Source of the DNA: Spirochaetaceae bacterium
Lineage (GTDB): Bacteria > Spirochaetota > Spirochaetia > SZUA-6 > Bin103
Assembly (NCBI GenBank): GCA_028821475.1
Contig: JAPPGB010000151.1
Span: 1-34,626, forward strand
Length of the DNA stretch: 34,626 bases
Direction of reading: 5' to 3'
Shown: positions 1 to 7,987 of the stretch, piece after piece
Position numbering within the stretch: the stretch's first letter is position 1
Layout of the letters: each line of letters opens with the position of its first letter
Program-made: the position numbers and the translations under genes
Notes under the pieces: generated by a model
What the model was told of the DNA's origin: nothing
Database searches by the model: none
What the model saw: only the letters and a program-made list of their open reading frames with translations

Positions 1-1753
1 AATCAGCTCGACCCAGAATCACGCTTATCCCATCGATATTCGTGGCGCTGCTGAGCCTGGCGTGACTACGCCAGTGCTTCTCGATCAGACCGTGCATCCT
101 GACGGCGGTGATCTTGTCAATTGCTATGAACATCGCCTTGCCGCTCTCCCACGCCGTGGCGTAGTGGGTGACGAAGTCTCTGGCGATGGCTTCGAGGCGC
201 TCGGGCGCGGTGATGATGTGGTAGTCCCGTCTCAGTTCGCGTTCGAGGCGCTGTTCCACATCCACGTCATCAGTCTCGAACTCGTCGAGCTTCTCGGCGA
301 TCCGCTCGTTGAGGTCGTCGGTGGCGACGCCGAGCTTGTCGCCGCGCGCATCGTAGTAGAGCGGCACGGTAGCGCCGTCTTCCACCGCCCGCTGGAACCC
401 ATACCGCGAGACGTAATCGCCGAACACCCGCCGGGTGATCTCGTCCTCCTTCATCAGCGGGGTGCCCGTGAACGCGATGTAGAGGGCGTTGGGCAGCGCG
501 TTGCGCTGATTGAGCGCCAGCCGGCCGTACTGGGTGCGGTGCGCCTCGTCTACGATGACGATGATGTCGTCCCGATCCGAGTAGGGCTCGTCGGGCATGA
601 CGTCCCGGTTGAACTTCTGAATCAGGGAGAACACGTAGGCCTTGTGCTCGCCGAGCAGGCGCTTGAGGTGCCGGCCGCTTCCGGCCCGTACCTCCTCGTG
701 TTCGCCGACGACACCGCAGCCGGCGTAGGTGCGGTAGATCTGATTGTCCAAGTCGTCGCGGTCGCACAGCACCAGGAAGGTAAAGTTGCCGCCGAGCTTG
801 CGGTGCACCCTGCGGCTGAAGAACGCCATGGAATAGGACTTGCCCGCCCCTTGCGTGTGCCAGAAGACCCCCAACCTGCCACCGGCGGTCTGCCGTTCCT
901 CCACGGCACGCACCGCCCGGGTCACGCCGAGGTACTGCTGGTTCTGAGCGACCACCTTGATGAGCCTCTCGCCGCTGTCGTCGAACAGGACGTAGTTCTC
1001 GAACAGGTCGAGGAAGTTCGCCTTGGTGCACACGCCCTTGAGCAGCGTCTCCATGTCCACGATGCCGGGTTCGTCCTCGTCGAGGCGCTTCCACTCGCGG
1101 AAGTATTCGAAGGGCGCTGAGTAGCTGCCGATGCGGGCCTCCAAGCCGTTGCCGAGCACCACGAACGCGTTGTGATGGAAGACGTGGGGGATGGTGTCCT
1201 GGTAGTCGGCGAGGTTCTCGTCGTAAGCGCGGCGGATGTTGCGATGGATGTTCTTCGTCTCCACGAAGAGCAACGGGATACCGTTGACGAAACCGACCAG
1301 GTCGGCGCGACGGCGATAGAGTGGCCCCTTGATCCACAGCTCGCGCACCGCGAGAAAGTGGTTGTTCTCGGGATCGTCAAAGTCGAAGACGCGCAGGGTA
1401 CGTGTCTCGATGCCGCCGCGCGGGTCCCGATACGTGACTTTCGCGCCGTTACGCAGGAGGTCGTACTTCTCCTGGTTGGTCTGAAGCGTGGACTGGGCTG
1501 CGCTCACTTCGATGATGGAGCGGACAGCGTTGTCGACCGCTTCGCCCGGCAGGCCAGGATTGAGCGAATCGAGCGCCGCGCCGAGGTAGCGCGTGAGCAC
1601 CACCTCTACCTCGCCGGCCCGGCCCAGCGTCCCGTCCGGCCCGAAGGTTTCGGCGTTGAAGGCGTAGACCGAGTGCCATCCAAGCTGCTCCTCGAGGTAC
1701 TTGGCGGTCGTTCGCTGGACGAGGGTGTCTTCGCTGTAGAGCACCGGGCTCAT
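1..1753 (-). CDS. hsdR: Type I restriction enzyme, R (HsdR) subunit, 3' end outside the window
   Basis: This is the motor and nuclease subunit of a type I restriction-modification complex; it translocates DNA by ATP hydrolysis and cuts away from the recognition site. The reading frame is open from the ATG at 1753 to the left edge (584 codons, no stop), so the C-terminus is missing. The N-terminal nuclease domain shows D151 and the E-T-K triad at 165-167 (D...ExK type). The helicase core has Walker A GAGKS at 302-306, DEAH at 402-405 and TGTP at 429-432. HsdR proteins are usually about 1000 residues, so roughly 60 percent is visible. It is the last gene of the hsdM-nuclease-hsdS-hsdR set, starting 10 bases after the 65-codon ORF. 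No frameshift or missing motif was seen in the visible part. Confidence 0.95.
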   Translation of the reverse strand, partial: MSPVLYSEDTLVQRTTAKYLEEQLGWHSVYAFNAETFGPDGTLGRAGEVEVVLTRYLGAALDSLNPGLPGEAVDNAVRSIIEVSAAQSTLQTNQEKYDLLRNGAKVTYRDPRGGIETRTLRVFDFDDPENNHFLAVRELWIKGPLYRRRADLVGFVNGIPLLFVETKNIHRNIRRAYDENLADYQDTIPHVFHHNAFVVLGNGLEARIGSYSAPFEYFREWKRLDEDEPGIVDMETLLKGVCTKANFLDLFENYVLFDDSGERLIKVVAQNQQYLGVTRAVRAVEERQTAGGRLGVFWHTQGAGKSYSMAFFSRRVHRKLGGNFTFLVLCDRDDLDNQIYRTYAGCGVVGEHEEVRAGSGRHLKRLLGEHKAYVFSLIQKFNRDVMPDEPYSDRDDIIVIVDEAHRTQYGRLALNQRNALPNALYIAFTGTPLMKEDEITRRVFGDYVSRYGFQRAVEDGATVPLYYDARGDKLGVATDDLNERIAEKLDEFETDDVDVEQRLERELRRDYHIITAPERLEAIARDFVTHYATAWESGKAMFIAIDKITAVRMHGLIEKHWRSHARLSSATNIDGISVILGRAD

Positions 1754-1763
1754 CGAGTCTCCG

Positions 1764-1961
1764 TCATCCTAACCGAGTCCTTCCAACCCATCGGCCATCC
1801 GACGTGATCGTCTTCGTCCATGGGCTCCAACCCCGATCGTCCCACTGACCGGGCTGAAAGAACGCACATCTGCCACGGGAGCCCGATATACCTAAGTGCA
1901 TTAACGTGGTCGTGGGATCCTTGCCGACGGCGATGAGGTCGATGGCGGCGGAACAGTTCAT
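1764..1961 (-). CDS. Small coupled ORF (65 codons) between hsdS and hsdR, unknown function
   Basis: The ATG overlaps the hsdS stop as ATGA, and the TGA stop lies 10 bases before hsdR, so this ORF fills the whole gap between the two genes. The product (MNCSAAIDLIAVGKDPTTT at its start) matches no family I recognise, has no membrane segment, and is rich in W, R and G near its end. Codons such as TTA and ATA are unusual for this window but also occur in hsdS. It could be a small accessory peptide of the restriction operon or chance coding; the overlap geometry is the main argument for it. The opposite strand carries a short hydrolase-like string (VIVFVHGLQ) that stops quickly, so a decayed antisense gene is the rival explanation. 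Confidence 0.3.
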   Translation of the reverse strand: MNCSAAIDLIAVGKDPTTTLMHLGISGSRGRCAFFQPGQWDDRGWSPWTKTITSDGRWVGRTRLG

Positions 1962-3109
1962 ACTGCCACCTCGCCAGACATCAAGCGTGGCAGGAGGAGA
2001 TCACGAGCGTACTCAAGACTACTGTTTTCTTTCCGCAACAGCGCGATTTGCTTGTGCTTGCTTTGGGCGACCTTGTGGAAGGCATCTCGCAGACCCACAC
2101 TTGGTAGCAGGGATTCACGGCGGTGGGCAAGGTTTCTGTTTAGACCAGGAACCGCAACGTCCGTATTGATGAAGTCCATGTTTTCTAGCGTATAGTATAG
2201 GAATAGCGTCACAGCCACAGGATCCATATAGTAGACGGTATCGATAGCGCAGAAGTCGCTATCGGACCAATATACGTTGCCCATGTTTCCTTTCCGTCCA
2301 ACAATGATGCCTGGCCCCTTCACGTGCGGCGTATTGTGTGTTCCTACGACCCCACTTGATCCATAGACCGGGTAATCACCGTCGATTCTATCTTCAGCCT
2401 TCAAAGCCCTTCCGTATCTAAGCTGCCCGATGTGCTCTAGTGCGACTCTCTCCCAACCTTGCGGAATACCATCGAAGATCCGCGTACTCTCATGGCCGGG
2501 AAAGCGGAGCCGGACAAACCACTCTCGGTATAGCTCCCGTGCTGCCTGTTCCAGTAGTGAAATCCGCCGTCGGTTGTTCTCGATCAGATTGTCGTAGGCA
2601 GAGAGGATATCGGCGATGCGACGTTGTATCGGTATGCTTGGGCACACAATCGGAAATCGAGAGACGATTTCGGTACTGAGGTTGAGCATCGTCGATCCCA
2701 CAGCATTTCTTTCTAACCACTCTATCGAGTCCTTCAGTCCGAGGTAGTAGTAGAGATACCTTGGCCACAGCCGGCGACCATTCACTTCAATCTTTATGCA
2801 ACCTGTGCCACACAGCCACCCGTCCTGTTCGGGACGGATGAACGCGCGCTTGGTGATTGCGCCTCGCCTTGGAAAGACTATACCGCCTGCCCTCATTTTG
2901 TGGCGGCTCAGCCGCTCTACAGTCGTCTCGGGCACACGAGCTACGGTGCTCTTATTGACTTCGCCGTTTTCTATGTCCGTGGGCATGATGACGGGGACAC
3001 CATCGCTGGAGTACTCGGCCTGCTTGAGCTGAGAGCCGAATGGGCCAGTTTGCAGAATGCCTCCATCGGAATCGATAAGTTTGCCGAGCAAGTGAACACG
3101 TGAACTCAT
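1958..3109 (-). CDS. hsdS: Type I restriction-modification specificity subunit HsdS
   Basis: HsdS selects the bipartite DNA target for both methylation and restriction and holds the HsdM and HsdR subunits. The 383-residue product has the expected two-repeat layout. The first target-recognition domain is about 1-155, followed by a helical spacer about 159-205 (IPIQRRIADILSAYDNLIE, then a coiled segment ending REWFVRLRFPG). The second recognition domain is about 215-335, and a second helix ends in RDLLLPRLMSGEV, a classic HsdS C-terminus. An in-frame TGA at 3122-3124 excludes a longer N-terminus, so the ATG at 3109 is the only sensible start, although no clear Shine-Dalgarno is visible. Base composition is lower in GC than the neighbours, as is common for exchanged specificity genes. 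Confidence 0.93.
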   Translation of the reverse strand: MSSRVHLLGKLIDSDGGILQTGPFGSQLKQAEYSSDGVPVIMPTDIENGEVNKSTVARVPETTVERLSRHKMRAGGIVFPRRGAITKRAFIRPEQDGWLCGTGCIKIEVNGRRLWPRYLYYYLGLKDSIEWLERNAVGSTMLNLSTEIVSRFPIVCPSIPIQRRIADILSAYDNLIENNRRRISLLEQAARELYREWFVRLRFPGHESTRIFDGIPQGWERVALEHIGQLRYGRALKAEDRIDGDYPVYGSSGVVGTHNTPHVKGPGIIVGRKGNMGNVYWSDSDFCAIDTVYYMDPVAVTLFLYYTLENMDFINTDVAVPGLNRNLAHRRESLLPSVGLRDAFHKVAQSKHKQIALLRKENSSLEYARDLLLPRLMSGEVAV

Positions 3110-3167
3110 GCGAGAATACCGTCATGTTGTGCGTGAAGTCCACCAGATTTGAGCTGGAACCGCGACT

Positions 3168-4255
3168 TCATCCTTTCTCCCCATTGAGCTCGGCCTCGAT
3201 CTCCTTGATGGTCGGCAGGCTGCCCCTCAGGTCGTCAGGCAGGGTATCGACCAAGCGGGTCTCCCAATCGGCGACGCCCAGGGGCTTGGCGAGGTCGCGC
3301 AGGGCGTACTCCACGACCATTCGGTCCTTGCCCTTGCAGAGCAGCAGGCCGATGGTGGGCGCGTCGTCCGCGTGGCGCATCAGGTCGTCCACGGCGGAGA
3401 AGTACAGATTCATCTGGCCGACGAAGGCGGGGCTGAACGGGACCGCCTTAAGCTCGACCACGACGTACCGGCGGAGCTTGAGGTGGTAGAACAGCAGGTC
3501 CACGCGGAAGTCGCTGTCGCCGACCTCCAGGAGTACCTGCCGGCCGACGAAGGCGAATCCGGCACCCATCTCCAACAGGAAGCGCTGGATGTGGTCCACG
3601 AGTCCCTGCTCAAGCTCCCGTTCGGTGCGCGGCTCTGCGGTGCCGAGGAAGTCGAACAGGTACGGGTCCTTGAATACCTGCGTGGCCAAGTCGGAGTCGG
3701 ACGGCGGGAGCGTCTGGGGGAAGTTGGTGACGGCACCACCCTGGCGCTCGTGCAACCTGTTCTCGATCTGTATCGTGAGTACACTGCGGCTCCAACCCTC
3801 CTGCTGCGTCTTGGTCACGTACCACAGCCGGGTTCGGCGATCCGGCACCTTGTCGAGGAGAACGCAGTTGTGGAACCACGGAATTTGTGCAGCAGCCTGC
3901 TGCACGAATTCGCGCTCGGGCCAAGCTGCCGCGAAAGCGCGCATGTACTTGAGGTTGCGGGGCGAGAATCCCCGCATGTCCGGGAATGCCTCCCGGAGGT
4001 CGTGCGACAGGCGGTCGATGGTCCCGGCACCCCAGCCTTCCCGCTCTTGGCGGGCGAGAATCGCCTTGCCGATGTCCCAGTAGAGCAGCACCATCGCCTG
4101 GTTGGCGGCAAGGACCACGCGCACGCGGTCCGTGCGGATGCCTCCTTGATCTCACCGAGCAGCGCGGCGTAGTCAGCGGGCAACTCTGCCTTTCCCGGAG
4201 GTGCGGGAATCGAAGCGCCCGCGCGCCGGCGCCCCATGGACTTCCGTTCCGTCAC
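3168..4255 (-). CDS. YhcG/DUF1016-type PDDEXK nuclease-domain protein, apparently frameshifted near the 5' end
   Basis: The DUF1016 (YhcG) family has an N-terminal helical domain and a C-terminal PDDEXK nuclease-like domain and is often found within type I restriction operons. The main frame (stop at 3168, open up to a GTG at 4124) contains VLAANQAMVLLYWDIGKAI, SPRNLKYMRAFAAAWP and the nuclease core with D209 and E224-L-K226 (numbered from GTG 4124). The family's first residues lie in another frame: a GTG at 4255 overlaps the hsdM stop (GTGA) and encodes about 37 residues ending LPADYAALLGEIKE. The two frames meet near 4143, where one base appears to be missing. With that base restored the protein would be about 361 residues, the normal family length. 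It is either a pseudogene, a sequencing error, or a shorter protein translated from 4124. Confidence 0.82.
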
Positions 4256-6276
4256 AGCCCCAGCGCCTCGAAGTTCCGCTTGATGGTGGCCGCGAGCCGG
4301 ATCGACTCGGCGTTGAGCTCGTCGAGTTCCGAGTGGATGGTCCGCATTGTCTGCCCGAAGTCGAAGTCCTCGTCTTCCTCTTCCGGCGCGACGCCGACAT
4401 AGCGCCCCGGCGTCAGGCTCCAATCGTTGGCGGCCAACTCGTCGTGGCCGACCAGCTTCGCCAACCCTGCGACGTCCCGCAATGCCGCGTCCGGGAACCG
4501 CTCCTGAAGCCAATACGCCTGCCGCCAGAAGTAGCGCGCCGCCCCAAGATGCGCTACCGCGTCGCTGCGCGCTTCGCCGACGGCCTTGAGCGGACTGCCT
4601 CGGCGGCTCCTTCGACCCTCGCCCACGCGCGAAAGCAGCCGGTTGAGATGATCGGCCTGGCGGATCAGGTCCCGCCCTGCTTCCGCCAGCGGCTTGGCGC
4701 GTACGGCGAACACGGCGAGCCCGGCGTTGTCGCGGCCGGACGCGTCCCATGCACCGCGGATGTCGCCTACCTCCGACTCGAAGGCGTCCAGGTCGTGGTC
4801 GAACGTCCGCTGCGCGTTCTCGAACTCGGCGAGGCTCTGTGCGAGATCGCCGGAGACTTCGCCATCGGCCAACGTCGTGGCGACCTCGGCAAGCGCGGCG
4901 GCAAGGTGCCGGGCGGCGGGCACGGCTTCGCCGGCTGCTTCGACCATGCGTTCGAGGTGCTCGGCCACGAGGGCACGGAAGCGTTCGTGCTGGCCCCGGT
5001 AGAGCCAGACGATGGCCGCGAGGTTCTTCTGCTGCTCGGGGGTGAAGTCGTAGATCTTGCGCGTCACCTTCCGGTGGACGTTGCGGGCGTCGATCATCAG
5101 CACCTTCCCCTGTCGCTCGGCGGGCTTGGCCTTGTCGAGAAACCACAGCTCGCACGGCACCGTGCGCGTGTAGAAGAAGCCGGAACGGATCGCCACCATC
5201 ACGTCTACGTGGTCCGCCTCGATCAGCTTGCGGCGCACCTTCGCTTCCTCGCCGCCCGCTGACGACGCCTGCGAGGACATCACGAACCCGGCCCGGCCGG
5301 TGTCGTTCAGATAGCTGTCGAAGTAGGAGATCCACAGGAAGTTGCCGTTGGAGACCTTGCCCTTCTTGTTCACTCCGGGAAGGGCATAGGGCAGACGCGG
5401 GTCGTTCTTTACCTTCTCCGCGTCCACTTCGTCCACGTTGAACGGCGGATTGGCCATGACGAAGTCACACTCGCCGAACAGCTCGTGCGGGTCCTCGTAG
5501 TAGGTGATGGCCTTGTGGATGTTGCCCTCCAGGCCGTGCACGGCGAGGTTCATGTTGGCGAGGCGGATCGTCGTCGGGTTCTTCTCCATCCCGAAGAACG
5601 TCGCCCGTTCGGTCGGATTGAGGTGCATGCGCTCGATGAAGTGCGCGCTCTGTACGAACATCCCGCCCGAGCCGCAGGCCGGGTCGAGCACGCGGCCGTG
5701 GTCGGGCTCGATGACGTTGACGATGGTCTGCACCAGCGCCACCGGCGTGAAGAACTCGCCGCCGTCATGCGCCTTCTGGTCGGCGAACCGGGTGAGGAAG
5801 TACTCGTAGATGCGCCCGAACACGTCGCCGTCCGCGCGCCTCAGGGCCGGATCGTTGAAGGTGCGCAGGAGTTGGCCGAGCACGTCGTTGTCAAGTTCCT
5901 GGTACTCGGCCTTGGGCAGGGCGCCGCGCAGGGTCTCGTAGTCCTTCTCGATCTTCTCCATCGCATCAATGATCACCTGCGCACGATCGGCACCATCCGG
6001 CAGCGAGACGAGATGGTCGAACTGAGCCTCCGGCTGCAGGAAGATCGCGCCCTTGCGGGAGAAGTCCTCCTTGGTGAGTGCACGCGGTCTGCCGCCGCGG
6101 GTCGGCAGCGACGTCTCGATCTCGGCCTTTACGCTGAGGAAGCGGCTGTAAGCGTGGCGCAGGAATATCAGCCCCATGACCGGCAGGAAGTACTCGTTGC
6201 TGGCGAAAGGAGAGTTGGCCCGCAGGTTGTCCGCGCTTGACCAGAGCCGTTTCTCGATCTCGCCGATGTGTTCCAC
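4252..6276 (-). CDS. hsdM: Type I restriction-modification DNA adenine methyltransferase HsdM
   Basis: HsdM transfers a methyl group from S-adenosylmethionine to adenine N6 at sites chosen by HsdS, and is the structural core of the restriction complex. The 674-residue product has the N-terminal HsdM helical domain (1 to about 150), SAM-binding motif I DPACGSGG at 198-205 and catalytic motif IV NPPF at 276-279. The C-terminal part (about 420-674) is a long helical extension, making it longer than the roughly 500-residue enzymes. The start is GTG at 6276, preceded by AGGAG at a 5-base spacing, the best ribosome site in this operon. It is the first gene of the operon, and its stop overlaps the GTG of the nuclease gene by four bases. 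Confidence 0.95.
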   Translation of the reverse strand: MEHIGEIEKRLWSSADNLRANSPFASNEYFLPVMGLIFLRHAYSRFLSVKAEIETSLPTRGGRPRALTKEDFSRKGAIFLQPEAQFDHLVSLPDGADRAQVIIDAMEKIEKDYETLRGALPKAEYQELDNDVLGQLLRTFNDPALRRADGDVFGRIYEYFLTRFADQKAHDGGEFFTPVALVQTIVNVIEPDHGRVLDPACGSGGMFVQSAHFIERMHLNPTERATFFGMEKNPTTIRLANMNLAVHGLEGNIHKAITYYEDPHELFGECDFVMANPPFNVDEVDAEKVKNDPRLPYALPGVNKKGKVSNGNFLWISYFDSYLNDTGRAGFVMSSQASSAGGEEAKVRRKLIEADHVDVMVAIRSGFFYTRTVPCELWFLDKAKPAERQGKVLMIDARNVHRKVTRKIYDFTPEQQKNLAAIVWLYRGQHERFRALVAEHLERMVEAAGEAVPAARHLAAALAEVATTLADGEVSGDLAQSLAEFENAQRTFDHDLDAFESEVGDIRGAWDASGRDNAGLAVFAVRAKPLAEAGRDLIRQADHLNRLLSRVGEGRRSRRGSPLKAVGEARSDAVAHLGAARYFWRQAYWLQERFPDAALRDVAGLAKLVGHDELAANDWSLTPGRYVGVAPEEEDEDFDFGQTMRTIHSELDELNAESIRLAATIKRNFEALGL

Positions 6277-6775
6277 TATGTCTCCTGCTCAGATTCCCGG
6301 ATCCGCCGACTTCGCGCTTCGGCCCCCTTTAGACGCTTGATACCCGGATAGGCTGCGACCTCCCCGCGACAACCGGCGGTCTCATTATGGCCCTGATCAC
6401 CTGTCGCCGTCGCCTACTGAGGCGCGCGGATCAGTCGGACTCGTCAGTCTCGGGCCGGTCCGTGTCATGCAGCCACCGGCGGGAGAGGCCGGCCACCTCT
6501 TCGACCGCACCCGCTCCCGACGATCTGGTCAGTCACCACCATGGGTCGCAGCGCTCGGTGACCGCCGGTAGCGCTGCGATGGAGCGAACGCACCGGGCGG
6601 CGTGGCCGATCGTGCCCACTGCGCATCGCAAGTCACCAACCGGCTCGCATGCGGCCGGCCAACCGGACGCCGGCGCGACGTGGCCGAACCTCGGTGGTCG
6701 AGCAGTTGGTGAGGGATCGCGACCCGTACATCGCCACCTGGTGGGGGCCGGAGGCGCGAAGCGGAACTGCGCGGC
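6277..6775. other. About 500-base stretch without a convincing gene
   Basis: This separates the hsdM start from the stop of the dehydrogenase gene. Open frames here have no family features and read as arginine- and serine-rich antisense translations. The right end carries a plus-strand frame (GTG 6694 to TGA 6798) ending DRDPYIATWWGPEARSG, which could be the tail of a decayed gene. A weak minus-strand TTGTCG...TATCCG pair about 80-110 bases before hsdM could serve as its promoter. No tRNA, repeat array or terminator was identified. Confidence 0.4.
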
Positions 6776-7864
6776 TCATGCCAGGCGCTCCCAACTGACG
6801 TGGGTGATGGCGCCTCGCACCGGCCGCCCGGCGAAGAAGTCCTCCAGCGCATGCGCGGTGGCCTCGCCTATACGGGTGTGGCCGTAGCGGCCCTGGCCGG
6901 CGAGGTGCGGGGTGATGATGACGTTCGGCATGGGGCGCAACGGGCTATCGGCCGGCAACGGCTCCGGGGTGGTCACGTCCAGCGCCACCCGGATGCGCCC
7001 GCTGCCGGCCTCGCGGATCAGGGCCTCCTGGTCGATCAGGCTGCCGCGCGCGGTGTTGACCAGCAGCGCGCCGTCACGCAGCCGCCGCAATTGTGCTGCG
7101 CCGACCATGTGCCGGGTCTCGGGGATGCTCGGCGCGTGCAGAGAAACGATGTCGGCGCGCGTGAACAGCTCGTCCAGCTCCACCTTCTCGGCGTTCAGCG
7201 CACCCGCCTCCTGCGCGTCGAGGTAGGGATCGAACAACAGGAGGCGCACGTCGAAGGGGCGCAGCAGGAGCATCACCTGACGGCCGACGTCGCTGGCGCC
7301 CACGATGCCCACGGTGGCGCCGAACAGGTGCTGCTCATCCACCGGGATGCCGGGGCTGCGCCAGCCGCCGGTGTCACGCACGTGCAGGGCGTACTCCATG
7401 AGGCGTTTGGCGCTCATGATCATCAGTCCGACCGCCGTTTCCGCCACGTTGTAGCCGATCTCTACGGTGGCGGTGAACACACAGATGCCGCGCGCGGCGA
7501 TGTAATCCTGCCACACCGCGCCGAGCATCTGCCGCACCGACCCTGCCGCATGCGCGATGATCCGGAGCCGGTCCGCCGCCTCCATGATCGCCGGCGTCAG
7601 CGCCATGGCGGCGCGCGGACGCAACACCCGCGGATTGCTCGCGCCCCAACCGGTCACGAGGCCCTCGCAACCAGCGATGCGCGCCCGCATCTCGTCCTCC
7701 GAGAGGTCGGTGTCGCGGTGGTTGCGGTCCACGTCGAAACGTGCCTCCATGCGCGCCATCACCTCCGGGGCGAACACCTTCCCGGTGTGCTCGCGGGCCG
7801 GCGCGAACAGGATGCGCGGCTTGCCGCCAGCGTCGCGCCGCAACGGCGGGTGCGTGCCGCTCAC
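6776..7864 (-). CDS. D-isomer-specific 2-hydroxyacid dehydrogenase family protein
   Basis: This is an NAD(P)-dependent oxidoreductase of the phosphoglycerate/glyoxylate reductase superfamily, expected to interconvert a 2-hydroxyacid and a 2-oxoacid; the substrate is not evident. The 362-residue product has the split catalytic domain flanking a Rossmann domain. The catalytic residues R273 (in NTARGSLID), E301 (DVTTPEPLP) and H320 (ITPHLAG) are all present. The nucleotide-binding turn is GIVGASDVG at 186-194, where the second glycine of the usual GxGxxG is serine. The start is a GTG at 7864 without an obvious ribosome site; codons up to about residue 14 are poorly constrained, so a later start is possible. 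It lies 123 bases downstream of the crotonase gene on the same strand and may share its transcript. Confidence 0.88.
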   Translation of the reverse strand: MSGTHPPLRRDAGGKPRILFAPAREHTGKVFAPEVMARMEARFDVDRNHRDTDLSEDEMRARIAGCEGLVTGWGASNPRVLRPRAAMALTPAIMEAADRLRIIAHAAGSVRQMLGAVWQDYIAARGICVFTATVEIGYNVAETAVGLMIMSAKRLMEYALHVRDTGGWRSPGIPVDEQHLFGATVGIVGASDVGRQVMLLLRPFDVRLLLFDPYLDAQEAGALNAEKVELDELFTRADIVSLHAPSIPETRHMVGAAQLRRLRDGALLVNTARGSLIDQEALIREAGSGRIRVALDVTTPEPLPADSPLRPMPNVIITPHLAGQGRYGHTRIGEATAHALEDFFAGRPVRGAITHVSWERLA

Positions 7865-7962
7865 GGTGCGGCGCGCCCCCGCTCCGCAATGACGTCACGG
7901 GCGCGTGGAGCCGTGGGCGCATACATGACGCATCCAAAGTAGCATTTTTCGTCACATTGCGA

Positions 7963-7976
7963 GAGCGAATTCGCTC
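7963..7976. promoter_or_regulatory. Perfect 14-bp palindrome between the dehydrogenase and crotonase genes
   Basis: The sequence gagcgaattcgctc is a perfect palindrome in the 123-base gap. It could be an operator for a dimeric repressor controlling the dehydrogenase gene, or a weak hairpin at the end of the crotonase transcript. No T-run follows on the minus strand, which argues against an intrinsic terminator. Confidence 0.3.
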
Positions 7977-7987
7977 GGTTGGGCGGA

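Noticed and set aside
62..1807. Two long plus-strand open frames opposite hsdR
   Set aside because: They are antisense to a frame with all HsdR motifs, and their Val/Ala/His/Glu-rich composition is the usual shadow of a high-GC gene.
1780..1850. Plus-strand string VIVFVHGLQ resembling the start of an alpha/beta-hydrolase
   Set aside because: It ends after six more residues at a stop and has no start or continuation I could follow; too little to call even a pseudogene.
4201..5262. 353-codon plus-strand frame opposite hsdM
   Set aside because: It is the complement of an intact HsdM frame and contains no recognisable domain.
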